64,000 nt of DNA from Massilia sp. Leaf139 (lineage in GTDB: Bacteria > Pseudomonadota > Gammaproteobacteria > Burkholderiales > Burkholderiaceae_D), in the NCBI RefSeq assembly GCF_001424165.1, contig NZ_LMOJ01000025.1:454134-518133 (forward strand), read 5' to 3'. The stretch's first letter is position 1. Every line of letters begins with the position of its first letter. Below the pieces are notes generated by a model. That model worked only from the letters and a program-made list of their open reading frames with translations, made no database searches and was not told where the DNA came from. Made by a program: the position numbers and the translations under genes. Of the stretch, positions 1 to 10,672 are shown one piece after another.

Positions 1-395
1 AATTGCGGGTCGCCCTTGTCCGGCTTGCCCGTCTCCAGCACCGGCTTCGCGGCCGCGCTGGTGAGTACGATGGCGCCGCTCAGGCGCTGCAATTCGGCGA
101 CGCCGCCCACATGGTCGTAGTGCTCGTGCGAAGTGAGGATGTAGCGGATGTCTTCCAGCTTGAAGCCGAGCTGGCGGATGTGGGCCGCGATCTGCACCGC
201 CGCCTTCGGACTGGCGCCGTCAATCAGGATGTGGCCGGCCGGCGAGGTGACCAGCACCGAACTGAGACCCTCGGTACCGACATAGTAGCTGTTGCCGTAG
301 AGTTTGAACGGATCCTGCGGGCCTTCCCATTCGGCCGCATGGACAAGGGAGGGCAGGGCGGCAAGGCAGGACAGCAGGACGGCGATTCGTTTCAC
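1..395 (-). CDS. Subclass B3-like metallo-beta-lactamase, C-terminus cut by window edge
   Basis: Only the first 131 codons are present; the gene runs off the left edge. It starts at a GTG (393-395) with AGGAG five bases upstream, and no ATG fits the signal peptide. Residues 1 to about 20 form a signal peptide, so the product is exported to the periplasm. The zinc motif HEHYDH is visible and matches the HxHxDH signature of MBL-fold enzymes. The N-terminal stretch around YYVGTEGLSSVLV and ILIDGA resembles B3 beta-lactamases such as L1 and THIN-B. The third histidine and the C-terminal ligands lie outside the window, so beta-lactamase activity is an inference; another MBL-fold hydrolase is possible. 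Confidence 0.8.
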   Translation of the reverse strand, partial: MKRIAVLLSCLAALPSLVHAAEWEGPQDPFKLYGNSYYVGTEGLSSVLVTSPAGHILIDGASPKAAVQIAAHIRQLGFKLEDIRYILTSHEHYDHVGGVAELQRLSGAIVLTSAAAKPVLETGKPDKGDPQ

Positions 396-495
396 GAGCA
401 CTCCTATTCGGTGATTGGGTATTGCAACCTCGAAATCATAACGAAAAAACATGCGCGCCGGGCCGCCGGCAGTGTCCAAGGAAGGAGGACTTCGC

Positions 496-501
496 TACAC
501 T
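496..501 (+). promoter_or_regulatory. Candidate -10 element for the amidohydrolase gene
   Basis: GCTACACT lies 35 bases before the ATG at 536, and GGAG at 527-530 gives a ribosome site. The -35 region is weak. The same TACAMT hexamer recurs before several other genes in this window. Confidence 0.35.
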
Positions 502-535
502 GGTGTTTTGCATTTATTAAATATTTGGAGACTTC

Positions 536-2209
536 ATGCAGCCCAGCCTCAAGCAGTGTTCCGCGTTCGTTCTTGCCGCCCTTGCCATGGCCGGCGTGCA
601 GGCCGCGCCGACCGATACCGTCATCGTCAACGCCAACGGATACACGCTGAACGCCAAGGGGGATCTGGTGCAGTTCGCCGCGCTCGCTTTCGACGGCAAG
701 GGCAAGATCCTGGCCGTCGGCAGCGCCGCCGACGTCGCTGCGAAAGCGCCCGGCGCGCGCCAGGTCGATTTGCAGGGCAAGACGGTATTGCCGGGCCTGA
801 TCGATGCCCACGGCCACGTCTTCGGTCTGGGCCAGATGCTGACCCAGCTCGACCTGTCGGCCACGACCTCGCTGCCCGATGCGCTGAAAGCCATCGGCGA
901 CTATGCCAAGGCCAATCCCGGCCAGGGCTGGCTGCGCGGACGCGGCTGGAACCAGGAGAACTGGAAGCTGGGCCGCTTCCCGACCGCGCTTGATGTCGAT
1001 GCGGTCGTCAGCGACCGCCCGGTCTGGTTCGAGCGCGTCGACGGCCACGCCGGCTGGGCCAACAGCCGCGCCCTGGCGGCGGCCGGCATCACCGATAAAA
1101 CGCCCGACCCAGCCGGCGGCAAGATCGTGCGCGACGCCAACGGTAAAGCCACGGGCGTGCTGATCGACGCGGCGCAGGAGCTGGTCGCGAAAGTGCTGCC
1201 GGCCCAGACCGAAGCCGAGGGCCGCGTGGTACTCGACCGCGCGCTCGGCGCGATGGCGCAGGTCGGCATCACCAGCACCCACGACGCCGGCGTGGGCGTG
1301 GCCGAAGACCGCCTGTACCGCGCCTATGCCGATGGCGGCAAGCTGACCGCGCGCATCTACGGCATGATCGGCGGCACCGACGCCGACTTCGACGCCCTGG
1401 CCAAGAACGGCCCCCTCAAAACCTACGGCAACGACATGTACGCGCTGCGCGCCGTGAAGCTGTATTCGGACGGCGCGCTCGGCAGCCGCGGCGCCGCCCT
1501 CATCAAGCCCTACAGCGACGAGCCGCATTCGCACGGCCTGCTGTTCTTCAAGCTCGACCAGATGGACGCGAAGATGAAGAAGGCAATGGCGCGCGGCTAC
1601 CAGGTCAACGTGCACGCCATCGGCGACGCCGGCAACAAGCAGATCCTCGACATCTACAAGAAGGAATTGGGTGCGACCAAGAGCGCGGCCCAGCGCCACC
1701 GCATCGAACACGCGCAGGTGGTGACGCCCGCCGACATCGTCCGTTTCAAGACCTTGGGCATCATCCCGTCGATGCAGCCGACCCATGCCACCTCGGACAA
1801 GAACATGGCCGAAAGCCGCGTCGGCGCCGAGCGCATCAAGGGAGCCTACGCCTGGCGCAGCTTCCTGCACCAGGGTTCGCGCATCGCCTGCGGTTCGGAC
1901 TTCCCGGTCGAGTCGCCGAACCCGTTCTTCGGCATCCACGCGGCCGTCACGCGCCAGGACGCGTCGGGCCAGCCGATCGCCGGCTGGTACCCGAACCAGG
2001 CGATGTCGCTGAAGGAAGCCTTCCGCTGCTTCACGCTTGACGCGGCCTATGCGGGCCACGCGGAAAACAGCCTGGGCTCGCTGGAGCCGGGCAAATGGGC
2101 CGACTTCATCGTCATCGACCAGGATCTGTTCAAGATGCCGACCTACGACATCCACAAGACAGGCGTGCTGCAGACCTGGGTGGCGGGCAAGGCGGTGTAC
2201 CGGAAATGA
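536..2209 (+). CDS. Exported amidohydrolase, YtcJ/AepA-like (Amidohydro_3)
   Basis: A 557-residue metal-dependent hydrolase with a signal peptide (residues 1 to about 23, ending AQA-like at GVQAAP), so it probably acts in the periplasm. The metal-binding HGH sits in the motif VLPGLIDAHGHVFGLG. Later metal or catalytic regions are seen in NVHAIGDAG, RHRIEHAQ and ACGSDFPVE, in the order expected for the Amidohydro_3 family. Length is normal for the family. The substrate is unknown; members act on amides, ureas or cyclic nitrogen compounds. The neighbouring hut operon has its own promoter, so no link to histidine degradation is implied. Confidence 0.85.
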   Translation: MQPSLKQCSAFVLAALAMAGVQAAPTDTVIVNANGYTLNAKGDLVQFAALAFDGKGKILAVGSAADVAAKAPGARQVDLQGKTVLPGLIDAHGHVFGLGQMLTQLDLSATTSLPDALKAIGDYAKANPGQGWLRGRGWNQENWKLGRFPTALDVDAVVSDRPVWFERVDGHAGWANSRALAAAGITDKTPDPAGGKIVRDANGKATGVLIDAAQELVAKVLPAQTEAEGRVVLDRALGAMAQVGITSTHDAGVGVAEDRLYRAYADGGKLTARIYGMIGGTDADFDALAKNGPLKTYGNDMYALRAVKLYSDGALGSRGAALIKPYSDEPHSHGLLFFKLDQMDAKMKKAMARGYQVNVHAIGDAGNKQILDIYKKELGATKSAAQRHRIEHAQVVTPADIVRFKTLGIIPSMQPTHATSDKNMAESRVGAERIKGAYAWRSFLHQGSRIACGSDFPVESPNPFFGIHAAVTRQDASGQPIAGWYPNQAMSLKEAFRCFTLDAAYAGHAENSLGSLEPGKWADFIVIDQDLFKMPTYDIHKTGVLQTWVAGKAVYRK

Positions 2210-2234
2210 CACCCGGCGGGCATGACAAAATGGA

Positions 2235-2263
2235 TTGACGGTCTTGTATAGACAACTTAGACT
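2235..2263 (+). promoter_or_regulatory. hut promoter with HutC-type operator
   Basis: TTGACG (2235-2240) and TAGACT (2258-2263) are separated by exactly 17 bases. The palindrome TTGTATAGACAA (2244-2255) lies wholly inside the spacer. It closely resembles the HutC operator core (TGTATATACA) known from pseudomonads and enterics, where urocanate releases the GntR-family repressor HutC. Repression by blocking RNA polymerase is inferred from the position. Confidence 0.7.
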
Positions 2264-2320
2264 CCGAGCACGTCCAGGGCGGGTGAGGCTTCATCCGCCG
2301 TTCTCATTCCAGGAGCTGCC

Positions 2321-4053
<1,733 letters not shown>

Positions 4054-4057
<4 letters not shown>

Positions 4058-5604
4058 ATCACGACGCACACCACAACTGGACTCTGAACCCTGGCGCCCT
4101 GAGCCTGGCCGACCTGCGCGCGGCCTGGGCCGGTCACTTCGCGATCGCACTGTCGCCTGAGGCGGCGCAACCGATCGCCGCGTCCGCGTCCCTCGTGAAA
4201 ACCATTGTCGACAAGGGCGATCCGGCCTACGGCATCAACACCGGCTTCGGCATCCTGGCCAAGGCCCATATCCCGAACGACCAGCTCGAACAATTGCAGC
4301 GCAACCTGATCCTGTCGCACGCGGTCGGTACCGGCGAGCTGATGTCGGATGCCGTCGTACGGCTGATCCTGTTGACGAAAATCGGCAGCCTGGCGCGCGG
4401 CTATTCGGGCGTGCGTCCGGTGATCATCGACACCCTGATCGCCATCTACAATGCCGGCCTGATGCCGGCCATTCCCTGCCAGGGTTCGGTCGGCGCCTCG
4501 GGCGACCTGGCGCCGCTGGCGCACATGACCCTCGCCATCCTCGGCGTCGGCCCGGTGCGTTACCAAGGCCGCATCATGGAGGCAAGCGAGGCGCTGGCGC
4601 AGGCCGGCATCGAGCCCGTCACGCTGGCGGCGAAAGAGGGCCTGGCCCTGATCAACGGCACGCAGGTGTCGACCGCGCTGGCCTTGCACGGCCTCTTCAT
4701 GGCCGAGCGCCTGGTGGAAGCGGCAATGGTCACCGGCGCCTTGTCGGTCGACGCTGCCCGCGGCAGCGACGCGCCTTTCGACGCCCGCATCCACGCGGTG
4801 CGCGGCCAGCCGGGCCAGATCGCCGCGGCCGCCATCTACCGCGAGCTGATGGCGGGCAGCGCGATCCGCGCCTCGCACCTGGTCGGCGACGAGCGCGTGC
4901 AGGATCCCTACAGCCTGCGCTGCCAGCCGCAGGTGATGGGCGCCGTGATGGATCTGGTGGCCAACGCCAGCCGCACCCTGCTGATCGAGGCGAACGCCGT
5001 CACCGACAATCCGCTGCTCTTCCCCGACGACGGTGCGATCGTCTCGGGCGGTAACTTTCATGCGGAGCCGGTGGCCTTTGCCGCCGACACGCTGGCCCTG
5101 GCGATTGCCGAAATCGGTGCGCTGGCCGAGCGCCGCATCGCGCTGCTGATCGACGCCAACCTGTCCGGCCTGCCGGCCTTCCTGGTGCGCGAACCGGGCC
5201 TGAACTCGGGCTTCATGATCGCCCACGTGACGGCCGCGGCGCTGGCCTCGGAAAACAAATCGCTGGCGCATCCGGCCAGCGTCGACAGCCTGCCGACCTC
5301 CGCCAACCAGGAAGACCACGTCAGCATGGCCACCTTCGCGGCGCGCCGGCTCGACCAGATGGCGCACAATACGGCGGTGATTGTCGGGATCGAATTGCTG
5401 GCGGCGGGACAGGGCATCGAGTTCCACCGTCCGCTGGCCAGCTCGGAACACCTCGAGCACGTGCATGCGCAGCTGCGCCGCCGCGTGGCGCCCTTCGATG
5501 CCGACCGCTTCTTCGCGCCGGACATCGAGGCGGCGCGCCAGATGGTGGTGGCGGGCGAGTTGTCGGCCACGTGCAAGGAATTGTTCGCCGTCTTACACCC
5601 TTAA
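4054..5604 (+). CDS. hutH: Histidine ammonia-lyase
   Basis: A 516-residue enzyme that removes ammonia from L-histidine to give urocanate, the committed step. The Ala-Ser-Gly triad that cyclises to the MIO electrophile is at residues 148-150 in GSVGASGDLAPL, and the conserved Tyr60 region YGINTGFG is present. Length matches the family. The start overlaps hutU by four bases, and hutG follows after 17 bases. The urocanate produced is the known inducer of HutC-controlled operons. Confidence 0.97.
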
Positions 5605-5621
5605 TTTCAACAGGAGTCGTG

Positions 5622-6410
5622 ATGGATTTCCGGTTCAAGGCAGGTGATGCGCCGATGCTGTTGTCGATGCCCCATGTGGGCACCGACATTCCCGACGAGG
5701 TGGCCGCGCACATGACGCCCTGTGCGCTGGCGAAAGCCGATACCGACTGGCACCTGGCCGAACTCTACGACTGCGCCGGCCGGCTCGGCATCTCGACGCT
5801 GGCGGCGCGCTGGTCGCGCTATGTCATTGACCTGAACCGCCCGCCCGAGAACACCAACCTGTACCCGGGCCTGGACACGACCGGCCTGTGCCCGGTCGAC
5901 ACCTTCGGGCGCGAAAGCCTGTACCAGGAAGGACGGGTGCCGGATCAGCAGGAAGTGCAGCGCCGCCTGCTGCGCTACTGGCAGCCCTACCATCATCAAT
6001 TGCGCGCCGAGCTGGCGCGCCTGCTGGCCCTGCACGGGCGCGTGGTGTTGTGGGATGCGCACTCGATCGCCTCGCAAGTGCCGCGCTTTTTCGAGGGCAA
6101 GCTGCCGGATCTGAACTTCGGCACCGCCGATGGGAGCTCCTGCGATCGGGGCCTGGAGAATGCCGTGGTCGGCGTCGCGCGCGCCCAGGACCGCTTCAGC
6201 ATCGCGGTGAATGGCCGCTTCAAGGGCGGCCACATCACCCGCTTCTATGGCCAGCCGAAGGAGGGCGTGCACGCGATCCAGCTCGAGATGTGCCAGTGCC
6301 TTTATATGGACGAGGCGGCACCCTTCGCCTACCGCCCCGAGATCGCGGCCGAGGTGCAGCCGCTGTTGCAAGACATGATGGGAGCCGCGCTCGACTGGGT
6401 GCGCGCATGA
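5622..6410 (+). CDS. hutG: N-formylglutamate deformylase
   Basis: A 262-residue hydrolase that splits N-formyl-L-glutamate into glutamate and formate, the last step of the five-step hut route. The start at 5622 (protein MDFRFKAGDAP) is preferred over an upstream in-frame ATG at 5571 because CAGGAG lies just before it and the upstream start would overlap hutH. The motif MPHVGTDIP near residue 16 and WDAHSIAS near residue 148 are typical of the FGase family. Presence of hutF next door, and absence of a formiminoglutamase, fits this branch of the pathway. Confidence 0.94.
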   Translation: MDFRFKAGDAPMLLSMPHVGTDIPDEVAAHMTPCALAKADTDWHLAELYDCAGRLGISTLAARWSRYVIDLNRPPENTNLYPGLDTTGLCPVDTFGRESLYQEGRVPDQQEVQRRLLRYWQPYHHQLRAELARLLALHGRVVLWDAHSIASQVPRFFEGKLPDLNFGTADGSSCDRGLENAVVGVARAQDRFSIAVNGRFKGGHITRFYGQPKEGVHAIQLEMCQCLYMDEAAPFAYRPEIAAEVQPLLQDMMGAALDWVRA

Positions 6411-7768
6411 ACGCCCTGTTCGCGCGCCACGCGCTGCTGGCCGAGGGCTGGCAGGGCGATGTGCTGGTCGAATGGGATGCGCGCGGCAACCTGACGCGGG
6501 TGCAGCCCGGCGCGCGCCCGCCGATCGGCGTGGCGCGCGCCGAGTACGTGGTGCCGGGCATGGTCAACCTGCACTCGCACGCCTTCCAGCGCGCGCTCGG
6601 CGGCCTGACGGAAAAGGCGGGCGACGGCCCGGACAGCTTCTGGACCTGGCGCGACTTGATGTACCGCTTCGGGGCCAACATTACGCCGGAACAGCTGGAA
6701 GCGATCGCGGCCCAGCTGTTCTCCGAATGCCTGCGCCATGGCTATACCTCGCTGTGCGAGTTTCACTATATCCAGCGCGACCCGGACGGCGTCTCCTATG
6801 CGCGCCCGGCCGAGATGGCCGAACGCATCGCCGCGGCCGGACAGCAGGCCGGCATCGGGCTGACGCTGCTGCCGGTGCTCTACAGCCACAGCGGCTTCGG
6901 CGACCAGCCTTTGAAGCCGGAGCAGGCGCGCTTTCGCACCGATGTCGACGACGTGCTGCGCATCGTCGAGGCTTTAGCGCCCCTGCGCGGCGGCCAGCTC
7001 GAAGTGGGGGCCGCGCCGCATTCGCTGCGCGCGGCCGGCACCGACCAGATCCGCGCGCTGATGGCGGCGCTGCCGCCGGAACGGCCGCTGCACATCCACA
7101 TCGCCGAGCAGCAGGGCGAAGTGCGCCAAAGCCTGGACTTCAGCGGGCGCCGGCCCGTCGAATACCTGTTCGACGAAGTGCGCATCGACGCGCGCTGGTG
7201 CCTGGTGCACGCTACCCACCTGAACCCGGCCGAAGTGGCGCAGCTGGCCGCCAGTGGCGCCGTCGCCGGCCTGTGCCCGACCACCGAGGCCAACCTGGGC
7301 GACGGCCTGTTCCCGCTGGGCGACTACCTGGCGCAGGGCGGACGCTGGGGCATCGGCAGCGACAGCCACGTGTCGCAGAGCCCGGTGGAAGAACTGCGCT
7401 GGCTCGAATACGGGCAGCGCCTGCTGCACCAGCGCCGGAACATCGCCGCCACGCCGGCACGGCGCGACGTCGCGCTCAACCTGTGGCAGGATGCACTGCG
7501 TGGCGGCGCGCAGGCGGCCGGGCGCCCGGTCGGGGAACTGGCGGCGGGACGCCGGGCCGACCTGCTGGTGCTCGATGCCGCGCATCCGAACCTGGACGGC
7601 GTACAGGATACCGACGTGCTGGGACGTCTGGTATTCTGCGGCAACGACAATCTGGTGCGCGACGTACTGGCCGGCGGACGCTGGGTGGTGCAGGGCGGGC
7701 GCCACATGGCGCAGGAAGCCGTCGAGCGCGGCTACCGGCAAGCCATTCAACAGTTGCGCGCCAATTGA
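6407..7768 (+). CDS. hutF: Formiminoglutamate deiminase
   Basis: A 453-residue zinc amidohydrolase that deiminates N-formimino-L-glutamate to N-formylglutamate and ammonia. The metal-binding pair is in MVNLHSHAFQRAL; further ligands are in HIHIAEQ, CLVHATHL and GIGSDSHVS. The start overlaps hutG by four bases (ATGA). Together with hutG it defines the five-step route that does not release formamide. No signal peptide is seen. Confidence 0.95.
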   Translation: MNALFARHALLAEGWQGDVLVEWDARGNLTRVQPGARPPIGVARAEYVVPGMVNLHSHAFQRALGGLTEKAGDGPDSFWTWRDLMYRFGANITPEQLEAIAAQLFSECLRHGYTSLCEFHYIQRDPDGVSYARPAEMAERIAAAGQQAGIGLTLLPVLYSHSGFGDQPLKPEQARFRTDVDDVLRIVEALAPLRGGQLEVGAAPHSLRAAGTDQIRALMAALPPERPLHIHIAEQQGEVRQSLDFSGRRPVEYLFDEVRIDARWCLVHATHLNPAEVAQLAASGAVAGLCPTTEANLGDGLFPLGDYLAQGGRWGIGSDSHVSQSPVEELRWLEYGQRLLHQRRNIAATPARRDVALNLWQDALRGGAQAAGRPVGELAAGRRADLLVLDAAHPNLDGVQDTDVLGRLVFCGNDNLVRDVLAGGRWVVQGGRHMAQEAVERGYRQAIQQLRAN

Positions 7769-7799
7769 GCATAAGTATGAGCATGAGCGAGGCATGAGC

Positions 7800-8405
7800 A
7801 TGAACATTCTGATTCCGTTTGCCGGCCTGTCGGCACTCCCCTGGAAGAACGGCGGCGGCAGCACCACGACGATTGCAGTCGGCCCGCCCGAGGCCGGCTT
7901 CGAGGACTTCGACTGGCGCGTCAGCCTGGCCACGATCGCCGAGGACGGCCCGTTCTCGCGCTTCCCGGGCGTCGACCGCACGCTGGCGCTGGTCGACGGC
8001 CACGGCATGACGCTCGATATCGACGGCAGCGAACGCGTGATCATCTGCGAAAGCGGCCCGGTGCTCGCCTTCGACGGCGATTCGCAGGTGACCGCCAAGC
8101 TCAATCGCGGGCCGACCACCGATTTCAACGTCATGACCCGCAGCGACCGCTGCTACCACCAGTTCGGTCGGCGCCGCCTGGCCGGCAAATCGCGCTTCGT
8201 GGCGCGCGCCGACCTGACCCTGATGTTCCTGGCCGAAGGGGAGACCCTGGAAATCGCCAGCGACGCCGAGCGCATCAACATGGTGCGCTACGACGCCGTC
8301 CTGTTCGACCCGGGCACGATCTGGTCGATCGAGGCGACCCAGGCGGTCATCTTCATTGTCGATATTTTCTATTACAACGAGGACGAGGACTACGAAGATG
8401 AGTGA
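7800..8405 (+). CDS. hutD: HutD family protein
   Basis: A 201-residue cupin-like protein of the HutD family, which in Pseudomonas fine-tunes hut expression, perhaps by binding formylglutamate; its mechanism is not settled. Start codons ATG at 7794 and 7800 are in frame. I chose 7800 because GAGG (7789-7792) sits seven bases before it. The PWKNGGGST motif near the N-terminus is typical. The C-terminus is acidic (NEDEDYEDE) and overlaps hutI by eight bases. Confidence 0.88.
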   Translation: MNILIPFAGLSALPWKNGGGSTTTIAVGPPEAGFEDFDWRVSLATIAEDGPFSRFPGVDRTLALVDGHGMTLDIDGSERVIICESGPVLAFDGDSQVTAKLNRGPTTDFNVMTRSDRCYHQFGRRRLAGKSRFVARADLTLMFLAEGETLEIASDAERINMVRYDAVLFDPGTIWSIEATQAVIFIVDIFYYNEDEDYEDE

Positions 8406-9642
8406 GCGCCACGGCCCGCGCGTCGACGCGGTGTTTGCGAACGTGAACCTGGCCACGATGGTCGACGGCTATGGCGAAATGCAGGATGGCGCGATCGCCG
8501 TGCAGCACGGCCGCATCGCCTGGCTGGGCCCGCGCCGCGAGGCGCCGCGCGCCGCCGTCATCCACGATTGCGACGGCGCCTGGCTCACGCCCGGCCTGAT
8601 CGACTGCCATACCCACATCGTCCACGCCGGCAACCGCAGCGACGAGTGGGAAGCGCGCCTGGAAGGGGCCAGCTACGAGGACATCGCCCGCAACGGCGGC
8701 GGCATCATGTCGACCGTGCGCGCCACCCGTGCCGCCAGCGTCGAAGACCTGCTGCGCCAGAGCGCGCCGCGCGTGTCGCAACTGCTGGCCGAGGGCGTGA
8801 CCACGCTCGAGATCAAATCGGGCTACGGCCTGAACCTGCAGGGCGAAGCGAATCTGCTGCGCGCCGCGCGCCGCATCGGCGAACTGCTGCCGATCAAGGT
8901 ACGCACCACCTTCCTGGGCGCGCACGCGCTGCCGCCGGAGTTTACGGGCCGCCCCGACGACTATATCGCCGAAGTGGCCGAACGCATGCTGCCGCTCCTG
9001 GTGAAAGAGGGCCTGGTCGACGCGGTCGACGCCTTCTGCGAGCACATCGGCTTCAGTTACGACCAGACCGAACGGGTGTTTGCCGCCGCTAAAAAGCTCG
9101 GACTGCCCGTCAAGCTGCACGCCGAACAATTGTCCGACCAGCGCGGCGCGGAACTGGTGGCGCGCTACCGCGGGCTCTCGGCCGACCACCTGGAACACCT
9201 GACCCCGGCCGGCATCAACGCCATGGCCGCGGCCGGCACCGTGGCCGTGCTGCTGCCGGGCGCCTATTACTTCCTGCGCGAGACGCAGGCGCCGCCGATC
9301 GCCGCCCTGCGCGGCGCCGGCGTGCCGCTGGCGGTGGCCACCGACTGCAATCCCGGCACCTCGCCCCTGAGTTCGCTGCTGCTGGCGATGAACATGGCGT
9401 GTACGGTGTGGCGCCTGACGCCGCGCGAAGCGCTGCAGGGCGCCACCGTCAACGCGGCGCGCGCGCTCGGTTTGCAGGAGCAGATCGGGACGCTGGAAGT
9501 GGGCAAGCGAGCGGATTTTGCCTTGTGGGACATCAGCCGACCGGCCGAACTGGCTTATGCGGTCGGCTTCAACCCCTGCCAGGCGGTGGTGAACGGCGGC
9601 GTGATGCGGGCGCGCGACGTGGGCTTGCCGGCGGGGTTCTAA
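8398..9642 (+). CDS. hutI: Imidazolonepropionase
   Basis: A 414-residue metal-dependent hydrolase that opens the ring of 4-imidazolone-5-propionate to formiminoglutamate, the third step. Metal ligands are visible in DCHTHIVHAG, in KLHAEQLSD and in ATDCNPGTS. The start at 8398 gives the family-typical length and overlaps hutD by eight bases; an in-frame ATG at 8356 lies deep inside hutD. This is the last gene of the operon and is followed by a hairpin. Confidence 0.96.
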   Translation: MSERHGPRVDAVFANVNLATMVDGYGEMQDGAIAVQHGRIAWLGPRREAPRAAVIHDCDGAWLTPGLIDCHTHIVHAGNRSDEWEARLEGASYEDIARNGGGIMSTVRATRAASVEDLLRQSAPRVSQLLAEGVTTLEIKSGYGLNLQGEANLLRAARRIGELLPIKVRTTFLGAHALPPEFTGRPDDYIAEVAERMLPLLVKEGLVDAVDAFCEHIGFSYDQTERVFAAAKKLGLPVKLHAEQLSDQRGAELVARYRGLSADHLEHLTPAGINAMAAAGTVAVLLPGAYYFLRETQAPPIAALRGAGVPLAVATDCNPGTSPLSSLLLAMNMACTVWRLTPREALQGATVNAARALGLQEQIGTLEVGKRADFALWDISRPAELAYAVGFNPCQAVVNGGVMRARDVGLPAGF

Positions 9643-9656
9643 GACCTTCCAGAACC

Positions 9657-9678
9657 GCAGGGCCGGCTCCGGCCCTGC
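9657..9678. terminator. Hairpin between convergent hutI and the 59-aa gene
   Basis: GCAGGGCCG and CGGCCCTGC form a nine-pair stem with a GCTC loop. Neither side has a strong T-run, so termination is inferred from its place between two converging genes. Confidence 0.45.
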
Positions 9679-9687
9679 ACGTCTTCT

Positions 9688-9867
9688 TCACAGCGACTGC
9701 AGCTTCGAGCGCGTGCTCGACACCGCCCGGTGCAGCATGCGCTCGGCATGAAAATCGTTCTCGCGCTGGGCCGCGATCGCTGTCAGGCTGCGGTTGTAAT
9801 TGTCGAGGCGGGAACGCAGCCACGCCTTGTAGAGCCGCCTGGTAATCGGTCGGAAGATGAATGCCAT
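9688..9867 (-). CDS. Small hypothetical protein, 59 aa
   Basis: A 59-residue basic protein beginning MAFIFRPITRRLYKAWLRSR, too short for most gene finders. GGGGAG lies upstream of the ATG at a good distance, codon choice is GC-rich like its neighbours, and it ends just before the shared hairpin. The sequence is arginine-rich and helical, with no membrane segment. I do not recognise the family. DUF1127-type short basic proteins are a loose comparison only. Confidence 0.55.
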   Translation of the reverse strand: MAFIFRPITRRLYKAWLRSRLDNYNRSLTAIAAQRENDFHAERMLHRAVSSTRSKLQSL

Positions 9868-10068
9868 GGTGTCTCCCCTTGTGCGAAGAGCACATTTTCA
9901 GGCACGTCATTCCCTTGCATTTGTGATCACTCAATCGTGCGACAGCGGCGGTCGTCCCTTGATTGGCGTCAATTCGCCCATTCCCAGCTCGGTGATGATA
10001 GGTATCAGACAATCCGTAAGAGAGGTAAGCAATTGTAAGAACAACAGCTTCCGGCGAGTTCACCCAGC

Positions 10069-10156
10069 TATAGTGAAATCGTTGATTTCCAGTCTCCCCT
10101 CCCCATTAACATAATGGGTTCGCCCACGGTGCTTCAAAGCTCCGTGGGCTTTTTAT
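10069..10156 (+). ncRNA. Candidate small RNA with C/U-rich segment and strong terminator
   Basis: A perfect eight-pair hairpin (GCCCACGG 10122-10129 with CCGTGGGC 10142-10149) followed by TTTTTATT is a strong rho-independent terminator on the plus strand. No plus-strand gene precedes it. TATAGT at 10069-10074 could be a -10 box, giving a transcript of about 75 bases from near 10081. That transcript contains the run TCTCCCCTCCCC, which could pair with Shine-Dalgarno sites. The -35 is poor. The 307-base gap 9868-10174 holds nothing else I can name. Confidence 0.35.
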
Positions 10157-10174
10157 TGCGGGCCGCTCTTAGTT

Positions 10175-10672
10175 TTAATCCGCGCGGCGTGCCAGGTGAT
10201 CGAGCGCTTCGCCCGTCACGCGGCAGATGCGCCATTCCGGCAGGATCTCGGCGCCCATCGTCCGGTAAAAACCGATCGCCGGCTCGTTCCAGTCCAGTAC
10301 CGACCATTCGAAGCGGCCGCATTTGCGTTCCACCGCAATCTGCGCCAGCGTCGACAGCAACTGGGTGCCGTAGCCCTTGCCGCGGTGCGACTGGCGCACA
10401 TATAAATCTTCCAGGTACAGGCCCTTCTTGGTAAGGAAGGTCGAGAAATTGTGGAAGAACAGGGCAAAGGCGACGACTTCGCCGTTTTCCTCGCCGACGA
10501 TGGCTTCGCAGGCCGGCCGCGTGCCGAACAGGCCCTCGTGCAGCAGCTCTTCGGTGGCGACGACCATGTGCTCGAGTTTCTCGAACACGGCCAGCTCGAC
10601 GATCATCGAGTGGATGTGGCTGACGTCGGCGGGTTCGGCGGGACGGACGGTGAAATGGGTGACAGCGGTCAT
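10175..10672 (-). CDS. GNAT acetyltransferase, spermidine/diamine N-acetyltransferase-like
   Basis: A 165-residue GNAT enzyme. The acetyl-CoA loop is seen as RGKGYGTQLL near residue 97, after the strand LYLEDLYV. The run DWNEPAIGFY closely matches eukaryotic SSAT and thialysine acetyltransferases, so polyamine or lysine-analogue acetylation is likely. The start at 10672 was chosen because the ATG overlaps the stop of the upstream transporter gene by four bases; longer in-frame extensions would run inside that gene. Co-transcription with the EamA exporter suggests a shared substrate or stress role, but that is inference. Confidence 0.85.
   Translation of the reverse strand: MTAVTHFTVRPAEPADVSHIHSMIVELAVFEKLEHMVVATEELLHEGLFGTRPACEAIVGEENGEVVAFALFFHNFSTFLTKKGLYLEDLYVRQSHRGKGYGTQLLSTLAQIAVERKCGRFEWSVLDWNEPAIGFYRTMGAEILPEWRICRVTGEALDHLARRAD

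Noticed and set aside
404..2212. A 602-codon minus-strand frame
   Set aside because: It mirrors the amidohydrolase gene, which has a signal peptide and metal motifs. The minus frame has no recognisable domain.
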